A program made the translations under genes and the position numbers. Shown in pieces: positions 27,146-36,199 of a DNA stretch of 64,000 nucleotides (positions are counted from its first letter, which is position 1; every line of letters begins with the position of its first letter). The stretch is from Microbacterium sp. Root61 (lineage in GTDB: Bacteria > Actinomycetota > Actinomycetes > Actinomycetales > Microbacteriaceae). Below the pieces are notes generated by a model, which was given only the letters and a program-made list of their open reading frames with translations, did not search any database and was not told the DNA's origin. The stretch spans positions 2,601,760 to 2,665,759 of the forward strand of contig NZ_LMGU01000001.1 in NCBI RefSeq assembly GCF_001427525.1, written 5' to 3'.

Positions 27146-28546
27146 GTGTCTACACAGGTCACTCGAAGCAGCACACGATGGTGGGGCCTCGCCCTCATCG
27201 CCATGGCGCAGTTCATGGTCATCATGGACGCCTCGATCATCGGCGTCGCGCTGCCGAAGATGCAGGCCGATCTCGGCTTCACCCAGAACAGCCTCTCGTG
27301 GGTCTTCAACGCGTACGTCATCGCACTGGCGGGCCTGCTCCTGCTCGGCGGGCGCCTCTCCGACCTGTTCGGGCCCCGACGGATCTTCATGGCGGGCTGG
27401 GTCATCCTCGGTATCGGCTCGCTGGTCGCCGGATTCGCCGGCGACGTCGCCATAGAGCTCACCGGTCGCGTGCTGCAGGGTGCGGGATCCGCCCTGATCG
27501 CCCCGGCCGCCCTCACGCTGCTGATGATGCTGTTCGGCTCCGAGCCGAGGGAGCTCACCAAGGCCATGGCCTTCTACGGGGCTGCCGCGCCGGCGGGCGG
27601 CACGGCGGGGGTGTTCCTCGGCGGCGTGATCACGGAATTCGTGTCGTGGCCGTGGGTCTTCTTCATCAACGTCCCGATCGCGATCGTCGCCCTCGTCGGC
27701 GCCTGGAAGCTGATGCCGTCGGGCAAGCTCGGAGCGCGCGGCTCGGTCGATGTCTTCGGCGCCCTCACCGTCACGGTCGGTCTCGCCGCGCTCGTCTTCG
27801 GGATCGTCCGCGCCGAGGTGGCGGGATGGATGTCGGTCGAGACCTGGGTCGCCATCGGCCTCGGCGTGGTCCTGCTCGGCGCCTTCCTGATCATCCAGCG
27901 CGTCAAGCGTGATCCGCTGATGCCGCTGTCGATCTTCCGCTCGCCGAACCTCGGGGCGGCCAACATCGCTCAGGTGCTGCTGGGCGCCTCCTGGGTGCCG
28001 ATGTGGTTCTTCCTCAACCTCTACCTGCAGCAGGTCTTGGGATTCACCGCCTTCCCCGCGGGCGCCGCTCTGCTGCCGATGACGATCCTCATCATGATCG
28101 GCATGATCGTGCTCGCCCCTCGCGTCATCGCCGCATTCGGGCCGAAGGTCCCCATCGTCCTCGGACTGCTCATCCTCGCCGCTGGGCTCATCTGGATGTC
28201 CGCCATCCGTCCGGACGGAAACTACTGGGTGGACGCCTTCGGACCGTCCCTGCTGGTGGCGTTCGGCCAGGCACTGGCCTTCATCCCGTCGCTGCAGACG
28301 GCGATCTCCGCCGCTCCGCCGGAGCAGGGCGGCCTCGCCTCCGGCATCGTCAACACGAGCTACCAGGTCGGCTCCGCACTCGGCCTCGCCGTGGTCTCCG
28401 CGATCGCCGCCGGGTGCGGTGCGAGCACGCTCGGTGATCCCGTCGCGCTGACGAACGGATTCTCCGCCGCCTTCGTCGGCGCTGCGGTGATCGCCCTCGT
28501 CGGAGCGGTGCTGACACTCGTCTTCTTCCGGACGAAGCGCGTCTGA
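27146..28546 (+). CDS. MFS drug/efflux transporter, DHA2 family
   Basis: A 466-residue protein with 14 predicted helices. DASIIGVALPKMQADLGF, the motif GGRLSDLFGPRRIF and RVLQGAGSALIAPAAL are hallmarks of DHA2 drug:H+ antiporters (EmrB/QacA type). GTG at 27146 has GGAG 6 nt upstream; an in-frame ATG at 27050 would start in the promoter. It probably exports toxic compounds, and the adjacent repeat implies regulated expression. No regulator gene is adjacent. Confidence 0.9.
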   Translation: MSTQVTRSSTRWWGLALIAMAQFMVIMDASIIGVALPKMQADLGFTQNSLSWVFNAYVIALAGLLLLGGRLSDLFGPRRIFMAGWVILGIGSLVAGFAGDVAIELTGRVLQGAGSALIAPAALTLLMMLFGSEPRELTKAMAFYGAAAPAGGTAGVFLGGVITEFVSWPWVFFINVPIAIVALVGAWKLMPSGKLGARGSVDVFGALTVTVGLAALVFGIVRAEVAGWMSVETWVAIGLGVVLLGAFLIIQRVKRDPLMPLSIFRSPNLGAANIAQVLLGASWVPMWFFLNLYLQQVLGFTAFPAGAALLPMTILIMIGMIVLAPRVIAAFGPKVPIVLGLLILAAGLIWMSAIRPDGNYWVDAFGPSLLVAFGQALAFIPSLQTAISAAPPEQGGLASGIVNTSYQVGSALGLAVVSAIAAGCGASTLGDPVALTNGFSAAFVGAAVIALVGAVLTLVFFRTKRV

Positions 28547-28561
28547 TCCGACATCCGAAAA

Positions 28562-28597
28562 GAAGAACCCCTGGTCGTTCCCGACCAGGGGTTCTTC
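28562..28597. terminator. Strong bidirectional terminator
   Basis: Perfect 16-bp arms beginning GAAGAACCCCTGGTCG surround a TTCC loop, 15 nt after the exporter stop and just below the 3' end of tRNA-Leu on the other strand. Confidence 0.9.
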
Positions 28598-28604
28598 GTC
28601 GTTG

Positions 28605-28688
28605 TGCGCGAGGGGGGACTTGAACCCCCACGCCCTTGCGGGCACTGGCACCTGAAGCCAGCGCGTCTACCTATTCCGCCACTCGCGC
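28605..28688 (-). tRNA. tRNA-Leu (anticodon CAG)
   Basis: Read on the minus strand, the acceptor stem GCGCGAG pairs with CTCGCGC. The anticodon stem CTGGC/GCCAG encloses TTCAGGT, so the anticodon is CAG. A long variable arm (TGCCCGCAAGGGCG) is typical of a class II tRNA, and the T loop contains TTCAAGT. The discriminator is A; CCA is not encoded. tRNA-Leu next to fhaA is a conserved actinobacterial arrangement. Confidence 0.95.
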
Positions 28689-28994
28689 GATTCAACCCAG
28701 CGGGCTGACCAACCTCCCGAGGATATCACGACAGATTCGGGTCCGAAGACTCGGGGCACCCGCCGCGCCCCGCGGCGTGCCGGGGAACGACGAGGTTCAC
28801 GGCACCCAGGCGGCCCCGCGCCGCAGCGCTCCTCGATTCCACGGGTGACCTCGGCTACGCTCTCGCAGGCACCCAAATCGGGAGCCCGATCCAGATCCGG
28901 TGTGCGCAGACCGCTCGCCTGTGCGCGCCACCCATGGTCCACACAGCGGAGGCAACTAGCATGTACGCACTGGTCTGCCTGCCTGAGGAGCCCC
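28689..28994 (+). promoter_or_regulatory. Intergenic region upstream of the fhaA operon
   Basis: About 300 bp without a gene. Two possible -10 elements for the operon are TACGCT near 28856 and TAGCAT at 28957-28962. The open frame beginning at 28845 runs into fhaA but has no family features before 28995. I see no other structure. Confidence 0.4.
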
Positions 28995-29735
28995 GTGGGA
29001 CTACTTGACAGTTTCGAGAAGGGACTCGAGCGCGCGGTCAACAGCGCGTTCGCGAAGACCTTCCGTAGCGGCATCCAGCCTGTCGAGATCGCCTCCGCTT
29101 TGCGCAGCGAGCTCGACAAGAAGGCTGCCGTTGTCAGTCGCGACCGCATTTTGGCGCCGAACACGTTCGTCGTGCGGCTGTCCGCGGCCGACGACGAGAA
29201 GATGCGCCTGCTGGGCGGCACCCTCGGCGACGAGCTGGACACCCTGGTCCGCACGCACGCGAAGTCGCAGGGATACTCCTTCGCCGGCCCCGTCACGATC
29301 ACCCTGCAGCGCGATGAACAGCTGTCGACCGGAACCCTGCGCGTCGAGTCGTCCTCCGCCCAGGGGCAGGTCGCCTGGCGCGGCGTCGTCGACGTCGAGG
29401 GCAAGCGTCATCCGCTCGTCAAGGCCCGCACCGTCATCGGGCGCGGCAGCGATGCCGACATCACGATCTCGGATGCCGGGACCAGCCGCAAGCACGTCGA
29501 GATCCTGTGGGACGGCGAGCGCGCGATGGTGCGCGACATGAACTCCACCAACGGCACCCGCCTGGACGGCCGCAAGGTCACCGAGGCGGCCCTGCCGCCG
29601 GATTCGACTGTGACCATCGGGCGCACCGACATCGTGTTCCGCGTGGTCGCACAGGCCGCCCCGCCCCGTCCGACCACGCCCGCCTCGGACGCCACCCGCG
29701 CTTTCGATCTGCACGACGGCGGTGGTGCGTCGTGA
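28995..29735 (+). CDS. fhaA: FHA-domain protein FhaA (DUF3662)
   Basis: A 246-residue protein. The N-terminal FhaA_N/DUF3662 domain begins GLLDSFEKGLERAVNSAF, a conserved start. A linker and a C-terminal FHA phosphothreonine-binding domain follow (VIGRGSDADITISDAGTSRKH, then NSTNGT). It reads Ser/Thr kinase signals and in mycobacteria binds the MviN pseudokinase region to control peptidoglycan synthesis. GTG at 28995 has GAGGAG upstream and starts at the domain boundary. It is the first gene of the fhaA-to-pknA cluster and overlaps fhaB by GTGA. Confidence 0.93.
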   Translation: MGLLDSFEKGLERAVNSAFAKTFRSGIQPVEIASALRSELDKKAAVVSRDRILAPNTFVVRLSAADDEKMRLLGGTLGDELDTLVRTHAKSQGYSFAGPVTITLQRDEQLSTGTLRVESSSAQGQVAWRGVVDVEGKRHPLVKARTVIGRGSDADITISDAGTSRKHVEILWDGERAMVRDMNSTNGTRLDGRKVTEAALPPDSTVTIGRTDIVFRVVAQAAPPRPTTPASDATRAFDLHDGGGAS

Positions 29736-30271
29736 GCGAGTTGACGCTTCTCCTGCTGCGCATCGGCTTCCTGCTGCTGATGTGGTTCTTCGTGTTCGCC
29801 GTCGTGTACTCGCTGCGCGCCGATCTGTTCGGCGTCAAGGTGCGTCGCCTGCCGGAACCCGCCGCAGCCCCCGCGCCGGCGCCCATGCCCGTGTCGAAGG
29901 GCGGCGCCACCGCGCCCGTCGCACCCGCGCCCACGGCTCCGACCGCTTCGGGCCCGAAGGGCGGTCCGGCCACGACCTCGGCCGTCTCGCGCATCGTCAT
30001 CACGAGCGGACCCAAGGCCGGACTCGAGCTGCCGCTGGGCACCGAGCCGCTGACCATCGGCCGCTCGAGCGAATCAGGACTCGTCATCCGCGACGACTAC
30101 ACGTCGAGCCACCATGCGCGCCTCGTGCTGTGGGGCGAGCAGTGGATGATCCAGGACCTCGACTCGACCAACGGCACCTGGCATGACGGTGCAAGGGTCG
30201 CCGCCCCCGTGCCGGTCACGGTCGGCGCCCCCATCAAGGTCGGCGCGACGACCTTCGAGCTGCGGAAGTAG
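29732..30271 (+). CDS. fhaB: Membrane-anchored FHA-domain protein (FhaB/FipA)
   Basis: A 179-residue protein. A membrane segment at about residues 3-27, then a Pro/Ala-rich linker, then an FHA domain with IGRSSESGLVIRDDYTSSHHARL and DSTNGTW. In mycobacteria this protein links FtsZ and FtsQ after phosphorylation by PknA. The GTG overlaps the fhaA stop. The gene order matches Rv0020c-Rv0019c. Confidence 0.92.
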   Translation: MSELTLLLLRIGFLLLMWFFVFAVVYSLRADLFGVKVRRLPEPAAAPAPAPMPVSKGGATAPVAPAPTAPTASGPKGGPATTSAVSRIVITSGPKAGLELPLGTEPLTIGRSSESGLVIRDDYTSSHHARLVLWGEQWMIQDLDSTNGTWHDGARVAAPVPVTVGAPIKVGATTFELRK

Positions 30272-30287
30272 CAGCGGACCCGCACCC

Positions 30288-31526
30288 ATGGTCTTCCAAG
30301 GCTCCAGCGTCGCCATCTCGCACACCGGCAAGGTGCGCTCCAACAACCAGGACTCCGGGTTTGCCGGGTCCAACCTCTTCGTCGTCGCCGACGGCATGGG
30401 CGGGCACGCCGGTGGGGATGTCGCCTCCAGCCTCGCGGTCGGACGCCTCGAGGCACTCGACCAGCCGTTCGCCTCGACCTCCGAGGCCGAGCTCGCCCTG
30501 CGCGACGCCATCGCCGACACCGCCGCCGAGCTGATCGACACCGTCGTGATGCGGCCCGAGCTGGCCGGTATGGGCACGACGGTGAGCGCCCTGCTGATGG
30601 TCGACGACTACGCCGTGATCGCCCACATCGGCGACTCGCGCGTGTACCTCTACCGCGACGGCGCCCTCACGCAGATCACCACCGACCACACCTTCGTGCA
30701 GCGCCTCGTCGACTCCGGGCGCATCACCCCCGAAGAGGCGCGGTACCACCCCCGCCGCTCGGTGCTGATGCGCGTGCTCGGCGACATGGATCCCGATCCC
30801 GAGCTCGACACGTTCATCATGCCGACGCAGCCCGGCGACCGGTGGCTGCTGTGCTCGGACGGCCTCTCCGGGGTCGTCGACGACACGCACACCTCCAAGG
30901 CCATGGGGCTGGGCCTGGCCCCCGGCCGCACGGCAGACGTGCTGCTCAAGCAGGCGCTGGATGCCGGTGCCCCCGACAACGTCACGATCGTGCTCGTCGA
31001 CGTCGGGGGGCAGCATCCGCTCTTCTCCGGCACGCCCACGATCGTGGGATCCGCGTCCAATCCCGCCGGCATCGAGGTGCCCGCCGCACGGTCCGGCCGT
31101 GGCGGCTGGCTGCACCCGAACCGCCAGGCGGCGAACGAACCCACGCACTTCGAGCCGGCCGCCGAGTTCCTCGAGGAGCTCATCGAGGAGGACCGCCGCC
31201 GCGCCCGCCGCCGGCGCATCGGATGGATCTCGGGCCTGGTCGTGGTGCTCGTACTCATCGCGACCGTGCTGTTCGCGGCCTACCAGTGGACGCAGACGCG
31301 GTACTTCGTCGGCGCCGATCAAGACACCGTGGTGATCTACCGCGGCATCCAGCAGGGCATCGGACCGATCTCGCTCTCATCCCCGTACGAGGAGACCAAC
31401 ATCTCGCTGGACGACCTTCCCTCGTTCACCCGTGGCACCGTCGAGGCCACCATCAGCGCGCGCTCCCTCGAGGACGCGCAGCAGATCGTGGACCGCCTGC
31501 GCACGACCGCGGAGACCAGCCCATGA
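30288..31526 (+). CDS. pstP: PP2C-type Ser/Thr phosphatase PstP
   Basis: A 412-residue phosphatase that reverses PknA/PknB phosphorylation. The cytoplasmic PP2C domain has NNQD near residue 20, VVADGMGGHAGGD at 32-44 for metal binding, GTTVSALL, HIGDSRVYLYRDG and GAPDNVTIVLVDV. A membrane segment lies at about residues 310-335, with an extracellular tail of about 75 residues. The ATG at 30288 is chosen over an in-frame ATG at 30183 because the extra residues lie within fhaB. It overlaps the rodA gene by ATGA. Confidence 0.95.
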   Translation: MVFQGSSVAISHTGKVRSNNQDSGFAGSNLFVVADGMGGHAGGDVASSLAVGRLEALDQPFASTSEAELALRDAIADTAAELIDTVVMRPELAGMGTTVSALLMVDDYAVIAHIGDSRVYLYRDGALTQITTDHTFVQRLVDSGRITPEEARYHPRRSVLMRVLGDMDPDPELDTFIMPTQPGDRWLLCSDGLSGVVDDTHTSKAMGLGLAPGRTADVLLKQALDAGAPDNVTIVLVDVGGQHPLFSGTPTIVGSASNPAGIEVPAARSGRGGWLHPNRQAANEPTHFEPAAEFLEELIEEDRRRARRRRIGWISGLVVVLVLIATVLFAAYQWTQTRYFVGADQDTVVIYRGIQQGIGPISLSSPYEETNISLDDLPSFTRGTVEATISARSLEDAQQIVDRLRTTAETSP

Positions 31527-32911
31527 CGGTCACGCGCCCGCCCGAGAACGTCTCCGCCGACACGGCGGTGATCCGCGCGCTGCGCCGCATCCGGGTGCCG
31601 CAGACGCAGCGCAACCGCGAACTCGCACTGCTCGTGTTCGCCTTCGTCATCAACGGCTCCGCTGTCGCACTCGTGCAGCTCGGCGCCACCGGCATCATCG
31701 ACGCGAAGTTCCTCGTCTACTGCGGAGGCCTCACCGCCCTGGTGGTCGCGCTGCACATCGTGCTGCGTCTGGTGGCGCGGGATGCCGACCCCTTCGTCGT
31801 CCCGATCGCGACGCTGCTGACCGGCCTCGGCATCGCGATGATCTATCGCATCGACATCGCCAAGCGACTGCACGGCTGGGAGGCCTTCTCCACGCGCCAG
31901 CTCGCGTGGGCGGGCATCGCCCTCGTCGGAGCCATCGTCGTGGTCATCCTGCTGCGCAACTATCGCGTGCTGTTCCGCTACACCTACATCTTCGGGCTCG
32001 TCGGCGTCGTCCTGCTCCTCCTGCCGCTCGTGCCGGGGCTCGGCACGGACGCCAACGCGGATGTCTGGGTCTCACTCGGCATCTTCTCGTTCCAGCCGGG
32101 CGAGCTCGCCAAGATCGCGTTGGCGATCTTCTTCGCCGGGTATCTCGTGCGCACGCGGGAGAGCCTGACCTCGGTCGGCACGCGATTCCTCGGCGTGACC
32201 TGGCCGCGAGCACGCGAACTCGGCCCGCTGCTGGTGGTCTGGCTGACCTCGATGGCGATCATCGTGCTGCAGCGCGACCTCGGTACCGGACTGCTCATCT
32301 TCGGCATGTTCGTGGCGATGCTCTACGTCGCGACGGGCAAGACCAGCTGGGTACTGATCGGTGTCGTGCTCGCCGCGGGCGGCGCCTTCCTGGCCTCCCG
32401 CATCCTGCCGTACGTGCAGGGGAGATTCACGAACTGGCTGGACGCCTTCAACCCCGACCTCATGGACGGCAGCAGCTACCAGCTCGTCCAGGGCATCTTC
32501 GGCATGGCCCAGGGCGGACTCCTCGGCACCGGCCTCGGCCAGGGCCGGCCGTACCTCACGCCGCTCGCGCAGAGCGACTACATCCTGCCGAGCCTCGGCG
32601 AAGAACTCGGGCTCGTCGGGGTGTTCGCCATCCTGTGCCTGTACATGGTGTTCACCAGCCGCGGCATCCGCATCGGGCTCGCCGGGCAGGACGACTTCGG
32701 CAAGCTGCTGGCGACCGGGCTGTCGTTCACCATCGCGCTGCAGGTGTTCATCATGGTCGGCGGAGTGACGCGCCTGATCCCGCTGACCGGTCTGACGACC
32801 CCATTCCTCGCGGCCGGCGGTTCGTCCCTCGTGGCGAACTGGATCATCGTGGCCCTGCTGCTGCGCATCTCCGATGCCGTCCGCAGCCGACCCCGGGTGG
32901 TGATCGGCTGA
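31523..32911 (+). CDS. rodA: SEDS-family peptidoglycan glycosyltransferase (RodA/FtsW)
   Basis: A 462-residue polytopic protein of about 10-12 helices that polymerises lipid II. Conserved SEDS features include SFQPGELAKIALAIFFAGYL, QRDLGTGLLIFGMFVAMLY and SDYILPSLGEELGLVG, and the C-terminal LTTPFLAAGGSSLVANW. Its place between pstP and pbpA is the RodA position of the actinobacterial cluster. It is expected to pair with the PbpA transpeptidase encoded next. Confidence 0.94.
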   Translation: MTVTRPPENVSADTAVIRALRRIRVPQTQRNRELALLVFAFVINGSAVALVQLGATGIIDAKFLVYCGGLTALVVALHIVLRLVARDADPFVVPIATLLTGLGIAMIYRIDIAKRLHGWEAFSTRQLAWAGIALVGAIVVVILLRNYRVLFRYTYIFGLVGVVLLLLPLVPGLGTDANADVWVSLGIFSFQPGELAKIALAIFFAGYLVRTRESLTSVGTRFLGVTWPRARELGPLLVVWLTSMAIIVLQRDLGTGLLIFGMFVAMLYVATGKTSWVLIGVVLAAGGAFLASRILPYVQGRFTNWLDAFNPDLMDGSSYQLVQGIFGMAQGGLLGTGLGQGRPYLTPLAQSDYILPSLGEELGLVGVFAILCLYMVFTSRGIRIGLAGQDDFGKLLATGLSFTIALQVFIMVGGVTRLIPLTGLTTPFLAAGGSSLVANWIIVALLLRISDAVRSRPRVVIG

Positions 32912-32912
32912 C

Positions 32913-32963
32913 ATGACGAATGCACAGGCGATCGCTCATCGCCCGAAGGGGGCGATCCGATGA
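32913..32963 (+). CDS. Possible 16-codon mini-ORF coupled to pbpA
   Basis: ATG at 32913, one base after the rodA stop, opens a frame MTNAQAIAHRPKGAIR that ends in a TGA overlapping the pbpA ATG (ATGA). It has no clear ribosome binding site of its own. It may only carry ribosomes from rodA to pbpA, or it may be chance. Confidence 0.25.
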   Translation: MTNAQAIAHRPKGAIR

Positions 32964-34417
32964 CAAAGGAATTGAGAAGACTCAGCATCGTGATGCTGGT
33001 GATGTTCCTCGCGCTGTTCGCGTCGACGAGCTGGATCCAGGTGGTACAGGCCGACGCGCTCGCGCAGAACTCGGCGAACAAGCGCGCGCTGTACGACACG
33101 TACGAGGTGCAGCGCGGGTCGATCATCGCCAGCGGTGCGGCGATCGCCTCCTCGGTGCCGTCGAACGATCTCTACAGCTGGCAGCGGGTGTACACGGATG
33201 CCGCGATGTGGGCGCCCGTCACCGGCTACATCAACCCCGTCCTGGGCTCGGCGACCGGCATCGAACAGTCGATGAACCAGGTGCTCAGCGGTACCGCGAG
33301 CTCGCAGTTCCTCAACCGCATCGAGCGGATCTTCACCGGCCAGCCGCCGCGCGGCTCCAACGTCGAGCTGAGCCTGGACGCCACCGTGCAGCGCGCCGCC
33401 TACGACGCCCTCGGCGATCTGCAGGGCGCGGTGATCGCGATCGAGCCGTCCACCGGCCGCATCCTCGCGATGGTGACCAGCCCGAGCTTCGACACAAACC
33501 TGCTGGCCTCGCACGATGCGAACGCCGTCAACGCCGTGTACAACCAACTCGAGACCGATCCGACGCATCCGCTCTACAACCGCGCGATCGCCGGCGACCT
33601 GAACCCTCCGGGGTCGACGTTCAAGCTCGTCGTCGCCTCCGCCGCGCTGGCCTCCGGCAACTACACGCCGGCCTCGACACTGCCCAACCCGGCGGTCTAT
33701 CAGCTGCCTCAGTCGACGTCCGTCGTGTACAACGCCTCCGGCGGCACGTGCGGCCCCGGCGAGACGGTCACCCTCGCCGATGCGCTGCGCCTGAGCTGCA
33801 ACATCCCGATGGCCGAGCTCGCCGTTCAGCTCGGCGACAACGCGATCCGCGAAGAGGCCGAGAAGTACGGCTTCAACCTGTCGTTCGAGCTGCCGCTCGT
33901 CTCCACGCCGTCGAGCTACCCGCGCGCGCTGGATGACCCCCAGACGGCGCTGACGGGCTTCGGCCAGGGCAAGGTCACCGCCACGCCGCTGCAGATGGCG
34001 ATGGTGTCGGCGGGAATCGCAAACGGAGGAATCGTGATGAACCCTCGGATGGTGGATCGCGTGATCGCACCTGATCTGTCCGTGCAGCAGACGTACGAGA
34101 ACACCGAGTTCGGGCGGGCGCTGGAGGCGGATCTCGCCGCGCAGATGGTGGCGATGATGGTCGCCAATGTCCAGGATGGCGCGGCCTCGGGTGCAAGAAT
34201 AGACGGAGTCGATGTGGCCGGGAAGACCGGCACCGCGGAGATGGGCGGCACGAAGCCCTACACGCTGTGGTTCACCGGGTTCGCGCCCGCAACGAACCCG
34301 CAGGTCGCCGTCGCCGTAGTCGTGGAGGACGGCGGAGGTAAGGGTCAATCGGGCAGCGGCGATGCAATCGCGGCACCCATCGCAAAGAAGGTCATGGAGG
34401 CGGTGTTGGGGAAATGA
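32960..34417 (+). CDS. pbpA: Class B penicillin-binding protein PbpA
   Basis: A 485-residue transpeptidase that crosslinks peptidoglycan. An N-terminal membrane anchor lies at about residues 8-28. The catalytic motifs are in order: STFK at 219-222, SCN at 279-281 and KTG at 422-424. It partners RodA and is a target of PknB-type regulation in relatives. ATG at 32960 has AAGGGGG upstream. It overlaps pknA by ATGA, so the cluster is tightly coupled. Confidence 0.95.
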   Translation: MTKELRRLSIVMLVMFLALFASTSWIQVVQADALAQNSANKRALYDTYEVQRGSIIASGAAIASSVPSNDLYSWQRVYTDAAMWAPVTGYINPVLGSATGIEQSMNQVLSGTASSQFLNRIERIFTGQPPRGSNVELSLDATVQRAAYDALGDLQGAVIAIEPSTGRILAMVTSPSFDTNLLASHDANAVNAVYNQLETDPTHPLYNRAIAGDLNPPGSTFKLVVASAALASGNYTPASTLPNPAVYQLPQSTSVVYNASGGTCGPGETVTLADALRLSCNIPMAELAVQLGDNAIREEAEKYGFNLSFELPLVSTPSSYPRALDDPQTALTGFGQGKVTATPLQMAMVSAGIANGGIVMNPRMVDRVIAPDLSVQQTYENTEFGRALEADLAAQMVAMMVANVQDGAASGARIDGVDVAGKTGTAEMGGTKPYTLWFTGFAPATNPQVAVAVVVEDGGGKGQSGSGDAIAAPIAKKVMEAVLGK

Positions 34418-36117
34418 GACCGACGCAGGGAGTCACCTTCGGCGGCCGCTACGAGCTGGACTCGCGGATCGCCATCGGCGGGATGGGCGAAGTGTGGGAG
34501 GCCACCGACCACGTCATCGGCCGCACCGTCGCCATCAAGATCCTCAAAGACGAGTACATGGGCGACCCCGGCTTCCTCGAGCGCTTCCGCGCCGAGGCCC
34601 GCCACGCCGCGCTCGTCAACCATGAGGGCATCGCCAGCGTGTTCGACTACGGCGAGGAGAACGGCAGCGCCTTCCTCGTCATGGAGCTCGTGCCCGGCGA
34701 GGCGCTCTCCACGATCCTCGAGCGCGACGGATCCCTCTCCACCGACAAGACGCTCGACATCGTCGCGCAGACCTCGGCCGCGTTGCAGGCCGCGCACGCC
34801 GCGGGGCTCGTGCACCGCGACATCAAGCCCGGCAACCTGCTGATCACGCCCGACGGGCGCGTCAAGATCACCGACTTCGGCATCGCCCGCATCGCCGACC
34901 AGGTGCCGCTGACCGCTACCGGCCAGGTCATGGGGACGGTGCAGTATCTGTCGCCCGAGCAGGCCTCTGGCCACTCGGCATCCCCCGCAACCGACACCTA
35001 CTCGCTCGGCATCGTCGCGTACGAGTGCCTCGCGGGCAAGCGACCCTTCACGGGTGAGTCGCAGGTCGCGATCGCCATGGCGCAGATCAACGAGCAGCCC
35101 CCGCCGCTGCCTCCGACGGTCGCCGTGCCGGTGCAGAACCTCATCATGGCGATGATCGCCAAGAAGCCCGAGGACCGGCCGGCGTCATCGGCCGCTGTCG
35201 CCCGTGCGGCGACGGCGCTGCGCCGCGGAGACGTCGCCGCCGCGGCGGCCGCGATCCCCGCCATCGCCACCGGTGCGGCCGTAGGCGACGACATGACGCA
35301 GCTGCTCACGCCGACCGACGGCGCGGATGCGACCCTGCTGATGCCTGCGGCGGTTCCCACCGACGAGGAACCGAAGAAGAAGCGCAGCCCGTGGACCTGG
35401 CCGCTGATCGCACTCATCGTGCTGCTGCTGCTGGTGATCGGCGGGACTCTGTGGGCACTGTTCGCCAACCAGGAGCCGACCCCTGAGCCGTCCCAGTCCT
35501 CGACGAGCAGCACGCCCAAGCCGACCAAGACGACACCCACGCCCACCCCGACGCGCATCAACATCGACGCGCTCGCTCTGGAGGGCATGGACTGCACGGA
35601 AGCCTCGGCCAAGGCGACCGCCGCCGGCGTGGAGGCCGTCTCGTGCGTCGCCGGCGATCCCGCACCGACGGGCGACGACGTCAACAAGGTCTACCGCATC
35701 GCCCCCACGGGCAACATCGAGGCGTCCCAACTGCTGACGCTGACGTACTACGGCAGCCAGACGCCGATGCCGACGCCGGCCGCGCCGTCGCTGAGCGCGT
35801 CGACCGTGGCGCCGGGCGACAGCGTCACCGTGTCGTGGTCGGGCTACAGCTGCCCGTCCGGCACCGGCAGCGTGAGCGCGTACAACTTCACCGCGGTGCA
35901 GGGCACGTTCAGCAACGGGCAGTCGACGATGTCGTTCGGTCAAGGGGATCGCAACGCCTCAGTCACCGTTCCCACCACCGCCACGGGCTCGCTCCTGGTG
36001 ACGTACACCGTCACCTGCAGCGGCGGGGCCGCCGGCAACCGCACGACGGACCCCTCGGGCGAGGCGAACGCCGCGATCCAGGCACCGCCCGCACCCGACC
36101 CGACCACGACCCCGTGA
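34414..36117 (+). CDS. pknA: Ser/Thr protein kinase PknA with a variant extracellular domain
   Basis: A 567-residue membrane kinase. The kinase domain has the glycine loop IGGMGEVWEA, Lys42, HRDIKPGN at 134-141 and DFG at 154-156. An Ala-rich juxtamembrane region is followed by a helix at about 328-350, a Pro/Thr-rich stalk (TPKPTKTTPTPTPT), one PASTA-like module and an Ig-like beta domain with paired cysteines (VSWSGYSCPSGTG...TCSGG). Mycobacterial PknA lacks such an outer region, so this may sense a different ligand. ATG overlaps pbpA. Confidence 0.94.
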   Translation: MRPTQGVTFGGRYELDSRIAIGGMGEVWEATDHVIGRTVAIKILKDEYMGDPGFLERFRAEARHAALVNHEGIASVFDYGEENGSAFLVMELVPGEALSTILERDGSLSTDKTLDIVAQTSAALQAAHAAGLVHRDIKPGNLLITPDGRVKITDFGIARIADQVPLTATGQVMGTVQYLSPEQASGHSASPATDTYSLGIVAYECLAGKRPFTGESQVAIAMAQINEQPPPLPPTVAVPVQNLIMAMIAKKPEDRPASSAAVARAATALRRGDVAAAAAAIPAIATGAAVGDDMTQLLTPTDGADATLLMPAAVPTDEEPKKKRSPWTWPLIALIVLLLLVIGGTLWALFANQEPTPEPSQSSTSSTPKPTKTTPTPTPTRINIDALALEGMDCTEASAKATAAGVEAVSCVAGDPAPTGDDVNKVYRIAPTGNIEASQLLTLTYYGSQTPMPTPAAPSLSASTVAPGDSVTVSWSGYSCPSGTGSVSAYNFTAVQGTFSNGQSTMSFGQGDRNASVTVPTTATGSLLVTYTVTCSGGAAGNRTTDPSGEANAAIQAPPAPDPTTTP

Positions 36118-36165
36118 TGTGTCGCTGTGCGCACCGAACGTCCGGGGCGCACAGCGGCCGTCCGT

Positions 36166-36199
36166 TAGGCTGGCTGTGTTCCATGCCAGGGAGTGACAG
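36166..36199 (+). promoter_or_regulatory. pknB promoter -10 and ribosome binding site
   Basis: TAGGCT at 36166-36171 lies 28 nt before the TTG start, and GGGAG lies 6 nt before it. Unlike many genes here, pknB therefore has a short leader and its own promoter within the cluster. Confidence 0.5.
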
